DNA of 40,372 bases, taken from contig JARKSE010000054.1 of the NCBI GenBank assembly GCA_029974315.1, positions 1 through 40,372 on the forward strand. The letters run 5' to 3'. A model generated the notes under the pieces. It did not search any database. It saw only the letters and a program-made list of their open reading frames with translations, and was not told where the DNA came from. Made by a program: the position numbers and the translations under genes. This DNA comes from Paludibacteraceae bacterium. GTDB lineage: Bacteria > Bacteroidota > Bacteroidia > Bacteroidales > Paludibacteraceae. Within the stretch, counting starts at the first letter, position 1. Each line of letters begins with the position of its first letter. Below, one piece after another: positions 24,111-32,759 of the stretch.

Positions 24111-24974
24111 TTATTTAGCTAATTCAAGCAGATATTGTCCGTAATTGGTTTTGTCTAACGACTGACCTAATTTGCGCAACTGCTCTGTGGAGATCCAACC
24201 ATTGCGCCAAGCAATTTCCTCAATACAGCTCACGTAAAATCCTTGACGATTTTGAATGGTCTCCACAAAATTTGAAGCTTCTAATAAACTATCACAATTA
24301 CCAGTATCCAACCAAGCAAAGCCACGTCCAAACAATTCAACTTTCAACGTGCCCTCTTCCAAATAAAGTTTATTCAAGTCAGTAATTTCATATTCACCAC
24401 GAGCGGACGGTTTTAAATTTGCGGCTTTTTCTGTCACAGTTTCATCATAAAAATAGAGTCCTGGAACAGCATAATTACTTTTGGGTTGTGCTGGTTTTTC
24501 TTCTAACGAAACAACTTTACCCGTTTCGTCAAACTCTACTACGCCATATGCACGTGGATCTTTGACATAATAACCAAACACGCAGGCGCCTTTGTCGATG
24601 GCAGCGGCACGTTTCAACATACTCGAAAAGCCTTGTCCATAAAACATGTTATCACCTAAAATCAAACATCCTTTTTCACCATTCAAAAACTCAGCACCAA
24701 GTACAAATGCTTGCGCTAATCCGTTTGGAACGTGTTGAATTTTATATTCGAAACGCATACCCAACTCTTCGCCCGTACCAAGCAACTCTTGAAACATAGG
24801 TAAATCACGTGGTGTAGAAATAATCAACACTTCACGAATCCCAGCCAACATCAATGTTGATAATGGATAGTAAATCATAGGCTTATCATACACGGGCATA
24901 ATCTGTTTCGAAATCGCTTTCGATAATGGATACAAGCGTGTGGCACTACCGCCTGCTAAAATAATTCCTTTCAT
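24111..24974 (-). CDS. rfbA: Glucose-1-phosphate thymidylyltransferase RfbA/RmlA
   Basis: RfbA makes dTDP-glucose from dTTP and glucose-1-phosphate, the first committed step of dTDP-rhamnose synthesis. The 287-residue length fits. The nucleotide-binding start reads [19 protein letters not shown], with alanine where many homologues have glycine (GGSGTRLYP). [46 protein letters not shown] and [17 protein letters not shown] are family blocks. It precedes rfbC by 32 bases, consistent with cotranscription in the rhamnose pathway. Confidence 0.96.
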   Translation of the reverse strand: MKGIILAGGSATRLYPLSKAISKQIMPVYDKPMIYYPLSTLMLAGIREVLIISTPRDLPMFQELLGTGEELGMRFEYKIQHVPNGLAQAFVLGAEFLNGEKGCLILGDNMFYGQGFSSMLKRAAAIDKGACVFGYYVKDPRAYGVVEFDETGKVVSLEEKPAQPKSNYAVPGLYFYDETVTEKAANLKPSARGEYEITDLNKLYLEEGTLKVELFGRGFAWLDTGNCDSLLEASNFVETIQNRQGFYVSCIEEIAWRNGWISTEQLRKLGQSLDKTNYGQYLLELAK

Positions 24975-24997
24975 ATCAATAGATTTTAATAAATAAT

Positions 24998-26449
24998 TTA
25001 CTTCTCCTGCTTAACACCCAAATAAAGATTGTAAGTGTTAAAAACATCATCAACATAGCGTACCGTATGTTTTGCTCTAAAATAACCAGCTTTACACACT
25101 TCGTCGTTATAATATTCTGGTTTGTTTTTCAAAAGTAGATACTTTTCGGCATTATGCCAAATTTGAGGATTTTCACCATATTTCGTAGCCAATGCCCGAG
25201 CGTCCAACACATGCGCAGGTCCAGCATTGTACGATGCTAATACAAATTTAATCCGTTCTTCCTGGTCTTCTACAGCATGATAAATCAAATTCAACGACTT
25301 GATGTATTGTACTGCTGCAGCAATTGCTGGTTCTGCCTGAAAAATTGAGATAGAATCCAATCCATATTTAGCTCCTGTTCCCGGCATCATCTGCATCAAA
25401 CCTAATGCACCAGAAGAGGAGACGGCGTTTGCATCAAAATGCGATTCGTTAAATGCTAAAGCCGCCAACAAACGCCAATCCCAATCAATCTGCTTGGCAT
25501 ATTGTTTAAAAAGCTCATCGTATGGCGAAATAGATCCTTTAGGAATAATCGCTTGGATATCTGAAAAATAACGGTTTTTTGAATAATATTTTGTGTACAG
25601 CTGTCTATAGAAACGCGACTTACTAATTTCATCACTCCACACATTGATAGAAGCCAACAAATCGGGTGAAGTTTTACGTACTACCCATGCCGTTTCTTGA
25701 GGCAATCCCACAGGTAAAGAGACATCAATATTGCGCAAATTACTACGTCCCAATATGGCTATTTCTTTATCCACCACAGTCATTGGTATTTTGTGCTGCG
25801 AAACCATCACCACCAATTGTTCAGTAGAAACACTATCTGGTACAGCTTTTATAATAATACCACCACCTATTTCCTTGTTCAAATTAATCAAACGGCGCCA
25901 ATATTTTGTACCTTTTTTTGCATAAACTTCTTTACCTACCAAATCGGTAACATCTTTTACCATTTTTTTAGAGCGTAATTGCACCAAAACAGGATATGAA
26001 TCGTAACGCCGATTTGTAAATACCATATTAGCTCTATTTTCTCGCGTTGATGGCACTCGGTATGCAATTACATCGCCTTGACCTGTGAGTAACAGAGTTT
26101 TCATCTCCTCAATAGACTGAGCAACAATTACTTTGATATCAACACGCAAATAATCGGCATAATTGAGTGCCAAATCATATTCATAACCCATTTCATTATC
26201 TTCATCTACAAAATAAGCAAACGGATTTTCCATGGTAATCACACGCAATTCGCCACGCTCTAAAATCTCTTTTAGATCGCCATCTACAACAGCCGTTTTA
26301 TAAGACTTTCCACAACCAAATAACGCAGCAACGACAAAAATTAAGACAAACCAACGCGAAAGAAAAAAGAGTGATATTCTTCCACGTTGAACGTCGGTAA
26401 CCAATTGTTTGATTGGTCTTAACTTATCAAAAACGTTGGTTCCTCCCAT
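24998..26449 (-). CDS. MltF-like membrane-bound lytic murein transglycosylase (SBP + SLT domains)
   Basis: The protein cleaves the glycan strands of peptidoglycan to 1,6-anhydromuramyl ends. The 483 residues start with a hydrophobic stretch (about 25-45) ending in a lipobox LFGC (C46), so it is a likely lipoprotein. A solute-binding-type regulatory domain (about 60-290) has [13 protein letters not shown]. The C-terminal SLT domain (about 310-450) has [12 protein letters not shown] with the catalytic glutamate E335, [15 protein letters not shown], and SYNAGPAHV. That order is the MltF architecture. It sits in the minus-strand run between the exonuclease and rfbA. Confidence 0.92.
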   Translation of the reverse strand: MGGTNVFDKLRPIKQLVTDVQRGRISLFFLSRWFVLIFVVAALFGCGKSYKTAVVDGDLKEILERGELRVITMENPFAYFVDEDNEMGYEYDLALNYADYLRVDIKVIVAQSIEEMKTLLLTGQGDVIAYRVPSTRENRANMVFTNRRYDSYPVLVQLRSKKMVKDVTDLVGKEVYAKKGTKYWRRLINLNKEIGGGIIIKAVPDSVSTEQLVVMVSQHKIPMTVVDKEIAILGRSNLRNIDVSLPVGLPQETAWVVRKTSPDLLASINVWSDEISKSRFYRQLYTKYYSKNRYFSDIQAIIPKGSISPYDELFKQYAKQIDWDWRLLAALAFNESHFDANAVSSSGALGLMQMMPGTGAKYGLDSISIFQAEPAIAAAVQYIKSLNLIYHAVEDQEERIKFVLASYNAGPAHVLDARALATKYGENPQIWHNAEKYLLLKNKPEYYNDEVCKAGYFRAKHTVRYVDDVFNTYNLYLGVKQEK

Positions 26450-26478
26450 ACGTTAAGATGATTAAAACTGCAAAAACG

Positions 26479-27222
26479 CTAATCAGCGCGTTCAATATGT
26501 TCTAGTAAAATAGGTTGCTCACCGCACAAACGCAAATAAACTTGAGCAGTGGCCACCACATCTTTTTCACAATAGTGTGAAATGCGATTTATATCTTTAT
26601 CATTGTAATAAACTGACGCCACTTGCGAGCCGTCAATATCGTCTTTTGAAGTTGGTATGCCCAAGATTGCAGTCAACAATTTCAGCGATGTATAGTTTTT
26701 GAAATCACCGAATTTCCATAGTTCCAACGTATCAATAAAAGAGGTTTCCCAAGGCTTTTTACCGCTCACATTGAGTGATTCGGGAATAGTAATACCATTC
26801 ACAAGCATACGTCGGCAAATAAAAGGAATATCAAATTCTTTAATGTTATGACCACATACAAAATGTTGATTAGAATCAAGAAATTTAGACGTCATTTGGG
26901 CAAAATCACGTAACAGTTTCCCTTCATCATCACCTGTAAACGACTTAGTTCTAATATGTTTTTCGGAACCTTTAACGTAGATTATTCCTACCGAGATACA
27001 AACTATTTTTGCAAACTCAGCATAGATACCAGCACCATTTTGGTAACCTTCATCTGCGGTGGTTTCCTCCGCATATTTTTCAGGCATACGCGCTTTAATC
27101 AGGGTGAATTTTTCTTCCCAAAGCGTTTGCATTTCTGGAGTCAATTGCTCTAAAGAAGCTGTTTGTGGTACAGTTTCTATATCCAAAAATAAAATATTAG
27201 CCAATGCAGGTTTATTATCCAT
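26479..27222 (-). CDS. Predicted 3'-5' exonuclease, PolB-like DnaQ fold
   Basis: DnaQ-fold exonucleases remove nucleotides from 3' ends using two metals. The 247-residue protein has ExoI in LFLDIETVP (D and E), ExoII in HNIKEFDIPFICRRM (D), and ExoIII in HYCEKDVVATAQVYLRL (YxxxD type), which matches the predicted PolB-like exonuclease family common in Bacteroidota. No polymerase domain is attached. It lies nine bases from udk and 29 from the MltF-like gene. Exact substrate is not known. Confidence 0.85.
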   Translation of the reverse strand: MDNKPALANILFLDIETVPQTASLEQLTPEMQTLWEEKFTLIKARMPEKYAEETTADEGYQNGAGIYAEFAKIVCISVGIIYVKGSEKHIRTKSFTGDDEGKLLRDFAQMTSKFLDSNQHFVCGHNIKEFDIPFICRRMLVNGITIPESLNVSGKKPWETSFIDTLELWKFGDFKNYTSLKLLTAILGIPTSKDDIDGSQVASVYYNDKDINRISHYCEKDVVATAQVYLRLCGEQPILLEHIERAD

Positions 27223-27231
27223 GAATAAAAG

Positions 27232-27861
27232 TCAAACTATTATTTTTGTTTTAAAGCCAAATTTTTTTTCAATGTATTTTGTTAAAATATCAATAGCTAT
27301 TTTATTGTTTCCGCCTTGTGGTACAATGATATCCGCATAACGTTTTGTTGGTTCAATAAATTGCAAATGCATCGGTTTTACTGTATGTTCATAACGTTCC
27401 ATAACACGATTTACTGAACGCCCACGCTCCACAATATCACGATTGATAACACGTATTAAACGATCATCAGCATCAGCATCAACAAACACTTTCAAATCCA
27501 TCAGTTTTCGAAGTTGTGGATTAGTAAGTACTAAAATACCCTCTACAATAACCACTTCACAAGGTTTTACCAAAACAGTTTCCTCAGCACGTGTACAAGT
27601 CAAATAAGAGTAGATAGGTTGTTCTATACTTTTACCTGCTTTTAAATCTTTGATGTGCTGAATAAGTAACTCGAATTCAATAGAATCTGGGTGGTCAAAA
27701 TTGATATTTAAACGCTCTTCTAACGGCATATCAGAAGCATCACGGTAGTAAGAATCTTGTGGCAATACCGCCACTTCCCCTTCGGGTAGCTGTTCAATGA
27801 TTTTGCGCACCACAGTTGTTTTTCCCGAGCCAGTTCCTCCGGCAATTCCAATAATTAGCAT
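27232..27861 (-). CDS. udk: Uridine kinase
   Basis: Uridine kinase phosphorylates uridine and cytidine to UMP and CMP in pyrimidine salvage. The 209-residue length is standard. The P-loop GGTGSGKTT is at residues 8-16. QDSYYRDASDMPLEERLNIN, FDHPDSIEF, VIVEGILVL (Walker B-like) and RDIVERGR are family motifs. It is the first gene of a five-gene minus-strand run and has a promoter-like element 74 bases upstream. Confidence 0.96.
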   Translation of the reverse strand: MLIIGIAGGTGSGKTTVVRKIIEQLPEGEVAVLPQDSYYRDASDMPLEERLNINFDHPDSIEFELLIQHIKDLKAGKSIEQPIYSYLTCTRAEETVLVKPCEVVIVEGILVLTNPQLRKLMDLKVFVDADADDRLIRVINRDIVERGRSVNRVMERYEHTVKPMHLQFIEPTKRYADIIVPQGGNNKIAIDILTKYIEKKFGFKTKIIV

Positions 27862-27934
27862 TTTAGTATTGTTGTAATGTGTTATAAATAAAGAAGATAA
27901 ATGGCTATTTTTTATACTTCAAAAGATATTGCCA

Positions 27935-27942
27935 CAAAGATA
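27935..27942 (-). promoter_or_regulatory. Bacteroidota -7 promoter element for the udk-to-rfbC run
   Basis: The minus strand reads TATCTTTG, fitting TAnnTTTG, 74 bases before udk. Short intergenic gaps (9-32 bases) between the five genes downstream make this the likely main promoter. Confidence 0.55.
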
Positions 27943-27997
27943 CGCTTTTAAATTTTATTTACCATAGATAAGTGTCTAAAAGTTTTTATACAACAGC

Positions 27998-28906
27998 TTA
28001 CAAACGGGCATCACAAGGATGACATTCTTCCTGCTCAGTTTCAAATTCGACCGTTGTATGTTCAATCTGCTCAGCAAGCATAAGCAATTTTATTTTCTGT
28101 TTTAATTGTGCCATTTGGTCTAACGTCATTTCCGGAGAAATAACCGCATGCAAACTGGCTATATTATACTGACTATCAAGACTCCAAACGTGTAAATCGT
28201 GTACAGAAATAACAGCTTCGAGTTGTTCTACTTTTTTCTGCAATTCAATTAGTTTTATGTCAGAAGGCACGCCTTGAAGTATGACATTAAACGTAGCTAT
28301 TAAATTACGAACGACGTTATACAAAACGAAGATAGAAATTCCGATGGACAAGATTGGATCTAAAATAGGCACCTCAACAAACATCATCACCACCGAAGCA
28401 ATGAGCACTGCTATCCAACCTAAAACATCTTCCAATAAATGCAGAGAAACTATTCGCTCATTAATCCCACTGCTTTTATGAGTACGCCAAACAGCTACGC
28501 CATTGATAATAACACCCAAAATAGCGAGCAAAAACATACCCTCCACTTTCACATATTGGGGTTGTAGAATACGCATAACGCTGGCATAAATAACAAACAC
28601 CGAGCCCAGCAATAATACCGTGGCATTAATCAGCGCACCCAACAATGCAAAGCGCTTATAACCATACGAATAACGCGCGCTTGGCGAATACCCAGACACT
28701 TTTTGAAAGTACCAAGCTAATGCGAGCGAAATAGAATCGCCCAAATCATGTAAAGCATCCGACAAAATGGCCACACTATTGGTGAGCAAACCACCGACAA
28801 GTTCGATGATAGTAAACGAAAAATTGAGCAAAAAAGCGATAGCTATATTTTTTCCACCTTCAGGCGAATGCACATGAGTATGATGATGTGAATGATGATT
28901 TTCCAT
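27998..28906 (-). CDS. Cation diffusion facilitator (CDF) metal exporter
   Basis: CDF proteins export Zn2+, Cd2+, Co2+ or related ions in exchange for protons at the inner membrane. The 302-residue protein starts with a histidine-rich tract (MENHHSHHHTHVHSPEGG), a likely metal sensor or delivery segment. The six-TM region carries the metal site HDLGDSISLALAWY (H and D in the ALHDLGD motif) and a second HLLEDVLGW with H and D. The C-terminal cytoplasmic domain (about 210-302) has the HDLHVWSL motif and a Glu/Cys/His tail (EQEECHPCDARL). The H/D site suggests a zinc or cadmium exporter of the CzcD/ZitB type. Expression starts from a TAnnTTTG element just upstream. Confidence 0.93.
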   Translation of the reverse strand: MENHHSHHHTHVHSPEGGKNIAIAFLLNFSFTIIELVGGLLTNSVAILSDALHDLGDSISLALAWYFQKVSGYSPSARYSYGYKRFALLGALINATVLLLGSVFVIYASVMRILQPQYVKVEGMFLLAILGVIINGVAVWRTHKSSGINERIVSLHLLEDVLGWIAVLIASVVMMFVEVPILDPILSIGISIFVLYNVVRNLIATFNVILQGVPSDIKLIELQKKVEQLEAVISVHDLHVWSLDSQYNIASLHAVISPEMTLDQMAQLKQKIKLLMLAEQIEHTTVEFETEQEECHPCDARL

Positions 28907-28929
28907 CTCGTGAAAATTTTGACAATATA

Positions 28930-28937
28930 CAAAAGTA
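28930..28937 (-). promoter_or_regulatory. Bacteroidota -7 promoter element for the CDF gene
   Basis: The minus strand reads TACTTTTG, fitting TAnnTTTG, 24 bases before the CDF start. The 202-base gap to the next gene also carries a plus-strand promoter, so the two genes diverge. Confidence 0.5.
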
Positions 28938-29063
28938 ATAGTTTTTATTCAGGCAACCACTGCTTTAGTTATATTTTTTTAGGTGATGATAAAATTAACC
29001 GAAAAAAGGAGGTTCATAAACAACTAGCACGACAAAATAATTGTACAAATTCTATTTTTTATC

Positions 29064-29071
29064 TATCTTTG
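29064..29071 (+). promoter_or_regulatory. Bacteroidota -7 promoter element for the fucose-isomerase-fold gene
   Basis: TATCTTTG is 38 bases before the ATG at 29109. A TTG at 29041-29043, 20 bases further upstream, fits a -33 element, which makes this the best-supported promoter in the window. Confidence 0.65.
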
Positions 29072-29108
29072 GGCAATAAAACCAATTAACCTTACATGAC
29101 CAATTATT

Positions 29109-30347
29109 ATGAACAAACTGAACTTAATCACCTTTGCATCGGAGCTCAACAAACAAGGCTCTATTCGCGCTAGCCACCAAGAGTTGTTTACCACGTTAGA
29201 AAAAGAATACGTGGTAAATATCATTGAGCCTAAACAACTTGAGACATTACAAACAGACGATTTACAACTCGTATTTATTTCGAGTGGAGGTGTCGAATTT
29301 TCATTTAAAAGCCATTACGACAAACTTCCCAAACCACTCTTTTTACTCACCGACGGATTACAAAACTCTTTAGCAGCATCACTGGAGATCAATACATGGG
29401 CACGCCAGCAAGGTGAACCGTGTCACATTATTCACGGCAATAGCGAAACTATTTTAAAAGAAATAGGAGATTATCAAAACCTATATCGTTACAAACGCCA
29501 ACTTCACGGTAAAAGCGTAGGTGTGATAGGCGAACCTTCGGCTTGGCTTATCGCTAGTGGCGTGAACTACTTAGAAGCAAAAAATCGTTGGGGCGTAGAG
29601 TTTGTAGATATCTTACTCGACGACGTTAATCACGAATTTGACAAAATTACCAACCAAGAAGCCGAAAATGGTGCTGATATTTTTATCAAAGAAGCTCACC
29701 ATTGCAAAGAGCCTAATCGCGACGATGTAATCAAAGCTTATCGCCTCTACAAAGTCATTCGTAATATTTGCATTTTGCATAAACTGGACGCCATTACCAT
29801 TCAATGTTTTGGACTTATTCCAACTACGGGAACAACGGGTTGTTTAGCTCTCGCACTATTGAACGACGAAGGTTTTATTGCCGGCTGTGAAGGCGATTTG
29901 CAAACACTGTTTACTTTAATGGCAGTAAAAGCCATTACGGGACAAACAGGCTTTATGTGCAATCCATCGCAGATAGATAGCACCACCAACACTATGTTAA
30001 TAGCGCATTGTACAATTGGACTAAAACAAACCACAGAATACACTATTCGTACGCATTTCGAAAGTGAAAGTGGCGTTGCTGTTCAGGGGACTCTGCCCGC
30101 AGGTGAATTTACACTAATCAAATGTGGAGGCAACAAACTCGATGAATATTTTGTATCGTCGGCAAAACTTATCGAAAATACTGATTTTAATAATGTTTGT
30201 CGTACACAAGTGCGACTTCAACTAGATGAATCTGTGAATTATTTTCTGAACAATCCTATAGGAAATCACCACGTACTCATTCATGGTAATTACGCTGAAC
30301 AAATTGATCGTTTCTTTCACGAAAATCAGTTGACACGTATGCGTTAA
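29109..30347 (+). CDS. L-fucose/L-arabinose isomerase-fold protein
   Basis: The 412-residue protein has the fucose-isomerase-like layout. An N-terminal alpha/beta part contains LVFISSGGVEFSF, a middle part contains GVIGEPSAWLIASGV, and the C-terminal catalytic-type half has CFGLIPTTGTTGCLALALL, CEGDLQTLFTLMA and PSQID. CEGD supplies acidic and cysteine residues typical of the family. Members of this group often lack demonstrated sugar isomerase activity, so the substrate is not assigned. It is 15 bases upstream of the M20 peptidase and probably cotranscribed with it. Confidence 0.8.
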   Translation: MNKLNLITFASELNKQGSIRASHQELFTTLEKEYVVNIIEPKQLETLQTDDLQLVFISSGGVEFSFKSHYDKLPKPLFLLTDGLQNSLAASLEINTWARQQGEPCHIIHGNSETILKEIGDYQNLYRYKRQLHGKSVGVIGEPSAWLIASGVNYLEAKNRWGVEFVDILLDDVNHEFDKITNQEAENGADIFIKEAHHCKEPNRDDVIKAYRLYKVIRNICILHKLDAITIQCFGLIPTTGTTGCLALALLNDEGFIAGCEGDLQTLFTLMAVKAITGQTGFMCNPSQIDSTTNTMLIAHCTIGLKQTTEYTIRTHFESESGVAVQGTLPAGEFTLIKCGGNKLDEYFVSSAKLIENTDFNNVCRTQVRLQLDESVNYFLNNPIGNHHVLIHGNYAEQIDRFFHENQLTRMR

Positions 30348-30362
30348 TCCCTATAAACAGCA

Positions 30363-31739
30363 ATGAAAATTATGGATGTAAAACACTATATTACAGCGCA
30401 TGAATCACGTTTTTTAGAAGAACTCTTTTCTTTGATTCGAATTCCAAGCATTAGCGCAAAACCTGAACACAAAACAGACATGATGCGCTGCGCTAAACTT
30501 TGGCAAGCACTGCTTCTTGAAGCCGGTGCCGATTACGTCGACATTATGCCCACCAAAGGTAATCCGGTGGTGTATGGCGAAAAATTGGTCAATCCAAATT
30601 TTAAAACCGTACTTGTTTACGCACACTATGACGTAATGCCTGCCGAACCACTCGAACTGTGGAATTCCAATCCGTTTGAACCCGTTATCAGAGATAATCA
30701 TATATGGGGACGAGGCGTTGACGACGATAAAGGACAATCGTTTATTCAGGTAAAAGCATTCGAATATTTAGTTAAAAACGATTTGCTAAACTGCAATGTA
30801 AAGTTCCTTTTTGAAGGCGAAGAAGAGATTGGTTCACCCTCATTAGAAGCGTTTTGCACAGAACATAAAGAAATGCTGAAAGCCGATATTATACTTGTTT
30901 CTGATACTAGCATGTTGGGCGCCGACACGCCGAGTTTAACGACAGGTTTGCGTGGTTTGGCTTATTGGGAAATTGAAGTTACCGGACCTAATCGCGATTT
31001 ACATTCAGGGCACTTTGGCGGCGCAGTAGCTAATCCGATTAATACGCTTTGTGAGCTGTTAGCCAAAATGATAGACAGCAATCGACGCATCACTATTCCT
31101 CATTTTTACGATGATGTTTTACCTGTGCCACAAGCAGAGCGCGACATGATTGCTAAAATTCCTTTCGATTTGGGGACATATATGCAAAATATTGGCGTTG
31201 ATGCGGTACAAGGCGAAATTGGTTACAGCACATTGGAGCGCAACAGTTGTCGCCCATCGTTTGATGTATGCGGTATTTGGGGCGGTTACACAGGCGAAGG
31301 TAGTAAAACCGTACTGCCGTCAAAAGCGTATGCCAAAGTTTCGTGTCGGTTGGTGGCAAATCAAAATCACGAAACCATTTCGCAGTTATTCATCGATTAC
31401 ATGCACCAATTAGCACCCAAAAGTGTTCGCATAAAAGTAACACCAATGCATGGCGGTCAAGGTTACGTTTGTCCTATCGATTTACCAGCCTATAAAGCGG
31501 CAGAAAAAGGCTTTGAGAAAGCGTTTGGACAAAAGCCATTAGCCGTACGACGTGGAGGAAGTATTCCTATTATCAGCACGTTCGAGCAAGTGTTAGGCAT
31601 AAAAACTATACTCATGGGATTTGGCTTAGAATCAAACGCCATTCACTCGCCTAACGAAAATTTTGATTTAACAATTTTCCGTCAGGGAATTGAAGCTGTA
31701 GTCGAATTTTACAGGGAATATGGGAAACAGATTGACTAA
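30363..31739 (+). CDS. M20 family metallopeptidase (dipeptidase)
   Basis: M20 enzymes are two-metal (usually zinc) exo- and dipeptidases of the cytoplasm. The 458-residue protein has the metal ligand block YAHYDVMP (H88, D90), GRGVDDDKGQ (D), the general-base segment FEGEEEIGSPS (two glutamates) and a final ligand histidine in ESNAIHSPNE. The lid and dimerisation region (about 190-300) contains HSGHFGG. The start at ATG 30363 has a second in-frame ATG three codons on (30372), which would not alter the catalytic part. The exact substrate is unknown; similarity to CNDP-like dipeptidases is plausible. Confidence 0.92.
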   Translation: MKIMDVKHYITAHESRFLEELFSLIRIPSISAKPEHKTDMMRCAKLWQALLLEAGADYVDIMPTKGNPVVYGEKLVNPNFKTVLVYAHYDVMPAEPLELWNSNPFEPVIRDNHIWGRGVDDDKGQSFIQVKAFEYLVKNDLLNCNVKFLFEGEEEIGSPSLEAFCTEHKEMLKADIILVSDTSMLGADTPSLTTGLRGLAYWEIEVTGPNRDLHSGHFGGAVANPINTLCELLAKMIDSNRRITIPHFYDDVLPVPQAERDMIAKIPFDLGTYMQNIGVDAVQGEIGYSTLERNSCRPSFDVCGIWGGYTGEGSKTVLPSKAYAKVSCRLVANQNHETISQLFIDYMHQLAPKSVRIKVTPMHGGQGYVCPIDLPAYKAAEKGFEKAFGQKPLAVRRGGSIPIISTFEQVLGIKTILMGFGLESNAIHSPNENFDLTIFRQGIEAVVEFYREYGKQID

Positions 31740-31758
31740 AAAAATCACTTCTTAGTGA
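31738..31758 (-). terminator. Terminator overlapping the stop codon of the beta-barrel gene
   Basis: Read on the minus strand, a short stem TCACT-AAGA-AGTGA is followed by seven T residues. The hairpin includes the TAA stop codon of the minus-strand gene. It lies between two converging genes, but the T-tract is on the minus-strand exit only. Confidence 0.6.
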
Positions 31759-32387
31759 CAAAATATAAAGCCAAAGTAGACTCTTGGTCCTGTTGCAAAG
31801 TCATCCTGCCAATTAGTAAGATTCAGTAAATAATCGACCTTTAATACCAGGTGAACCTTTTCGGTCATGGCATATTCCACACCAACAAAGGGTGTCAACG
31901 CCATAAAAGTGTATTTACGATAAGAAGTACTATTGTTTTCGAGCGCAAAATCATCAGGCGTTGGTTCTAAAAGTGTTAAGTTTTTGACACTGCCACCACC
32001 AATAGTTCCTCCAACAAAAGGTGTCCACGAGTTGATATGCCAAGCACAATCAGCTAACAAACCACCCCAGCCCACCGACGAGTAACTGTGATTTCTGCCA
32101 TAAGTTAAAGTAGAAACATAACCCTCGGAACCTATACGTAAATGTTCTCCAAAATGAAAACGAATAGCCCCACCCAAGCCAAACGGAGCTCCTTGAAGTT
32201 GTGTGATTTCACGTATTGTTCCATCACTATTTAAAATAGTAACTTCACCACTTTGAACAAAGCCCGTATGCAACATCATACCTCCAGAAAAACCGCTATA
32301 AGCCAATTTTGATGCGTTCTTATTTTCAGCAAACGCATTACTAACTAGAGAGAACAATAGACACAACGAAAAAAATCTATATTTCAT
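31752..32387 (-). CDS. Outer-membrane beta-barrel protein (OmpA/porin-like fold)
   Basis: The 211-residue protein has a type I signal peptide (FSLCLLFSLVSNAFA, cleavage about residue 20). The mature chain shows alternating hydrophobic and polar strands with glycine turns, such as GGMMLHTGFV, GEHLRIGSEGYVS, WTPFVGGTIGGGS and TPFVGVEYAMT. It ends with the strand ATGPRVYFGFIFCH, a barrel-like C-terminal strand with an unusual cysteine-histidine end. About eight strands are possible. No specific family or substrate can be assigned. It converges on the M20 peptidase gene. Confidence 0.75.
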   Translation of the reverse strand: MKYRFFSLCLLFSLVSNAFAENKNASKLAYSGFSGGMMLHTGFVQSGEVTILNSDGTIREITQLQGAPFGLGGAIRFHFGEHLRIGSEGYVSTLTYGRNHSYSSVGWGGLLADCAWHINSWTPFVGGTIGGGSVKNLTLLEPTPDDFALENNSTSYRKYTFMALTPFVGVEYAMTEKVHLVLKVDYLLNLTNWQDDFATGPRVYFGFIFCH

Positions 32388-32422
32388 ATTTATTTTATCT
32401 TTACTTAAAACCTAAAAACTTA

Positions 32423-32430
32423 TAACTTTG
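32423..32430 (+). promoter_or_regulatory. Bacteroidota -7 promoter element for the DUF4491 gene
   Basis: TAACTTTG fits TAnnTTTG and is 16 bases before the ATG at 32447, giving a very short leader. Confidence 0.5.
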
Positions 32431-32446
32431 CAGCAAAATTTTCAGC

Positions 32447-32752
32447 ATGTCAGAATTACTTGCCACATATAATCTCACTGGAATTGCCATTGGTATCACC
32501 ACATTTCTCATCATCGGTCTATTTCATCCCTTAGTAATTAAAGGAGAATATTACTTTGGCGTCAACTGTTGGTGGGCTTTTTTATTAGCTGGTTTACTGC
32601 TTTTAAGCGCTGCTTTTTACATAACCGACATCTTATATTCTGCGATTTTAGCCGTCACTGGATTTTCATCGTTATGGAGCATCATCGAAGTGTTTGAGCA
32701 ACAAAAACGTGTTCAAAAAGGTTGGTTCCCTAAAAATCCAAAACGCTCTTAA
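32447..32752 (+). CDS. DUF4491 family small membrane protein
   Basis: The 101-residue protein carries three hydrophobic segments: about residues 10-28 (TGIAIGITTFLIIGLFHP), 42-60 (WWAFLLAGLLLLSAAFYI) and 62-80. It ends with a basic tail (KKRV-type, GWFPKNPKRS). The pattern matches the DUF4491 family, common in Bacteroidota and without a known function. It converges on the SulP gene with only seven bases between. Confidence 0.8.
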   Translation: MSELLATYNLTGIAIGITTFLIIGLFHPLVIKGEYYFGVNCWWAFLLAGLLLLSAAFYITDILYSAILAVTGFSSLWSIIEVFEQQKRVQKGWFPKNPKRS

Positions 32753-32759
32753 AATCGCT

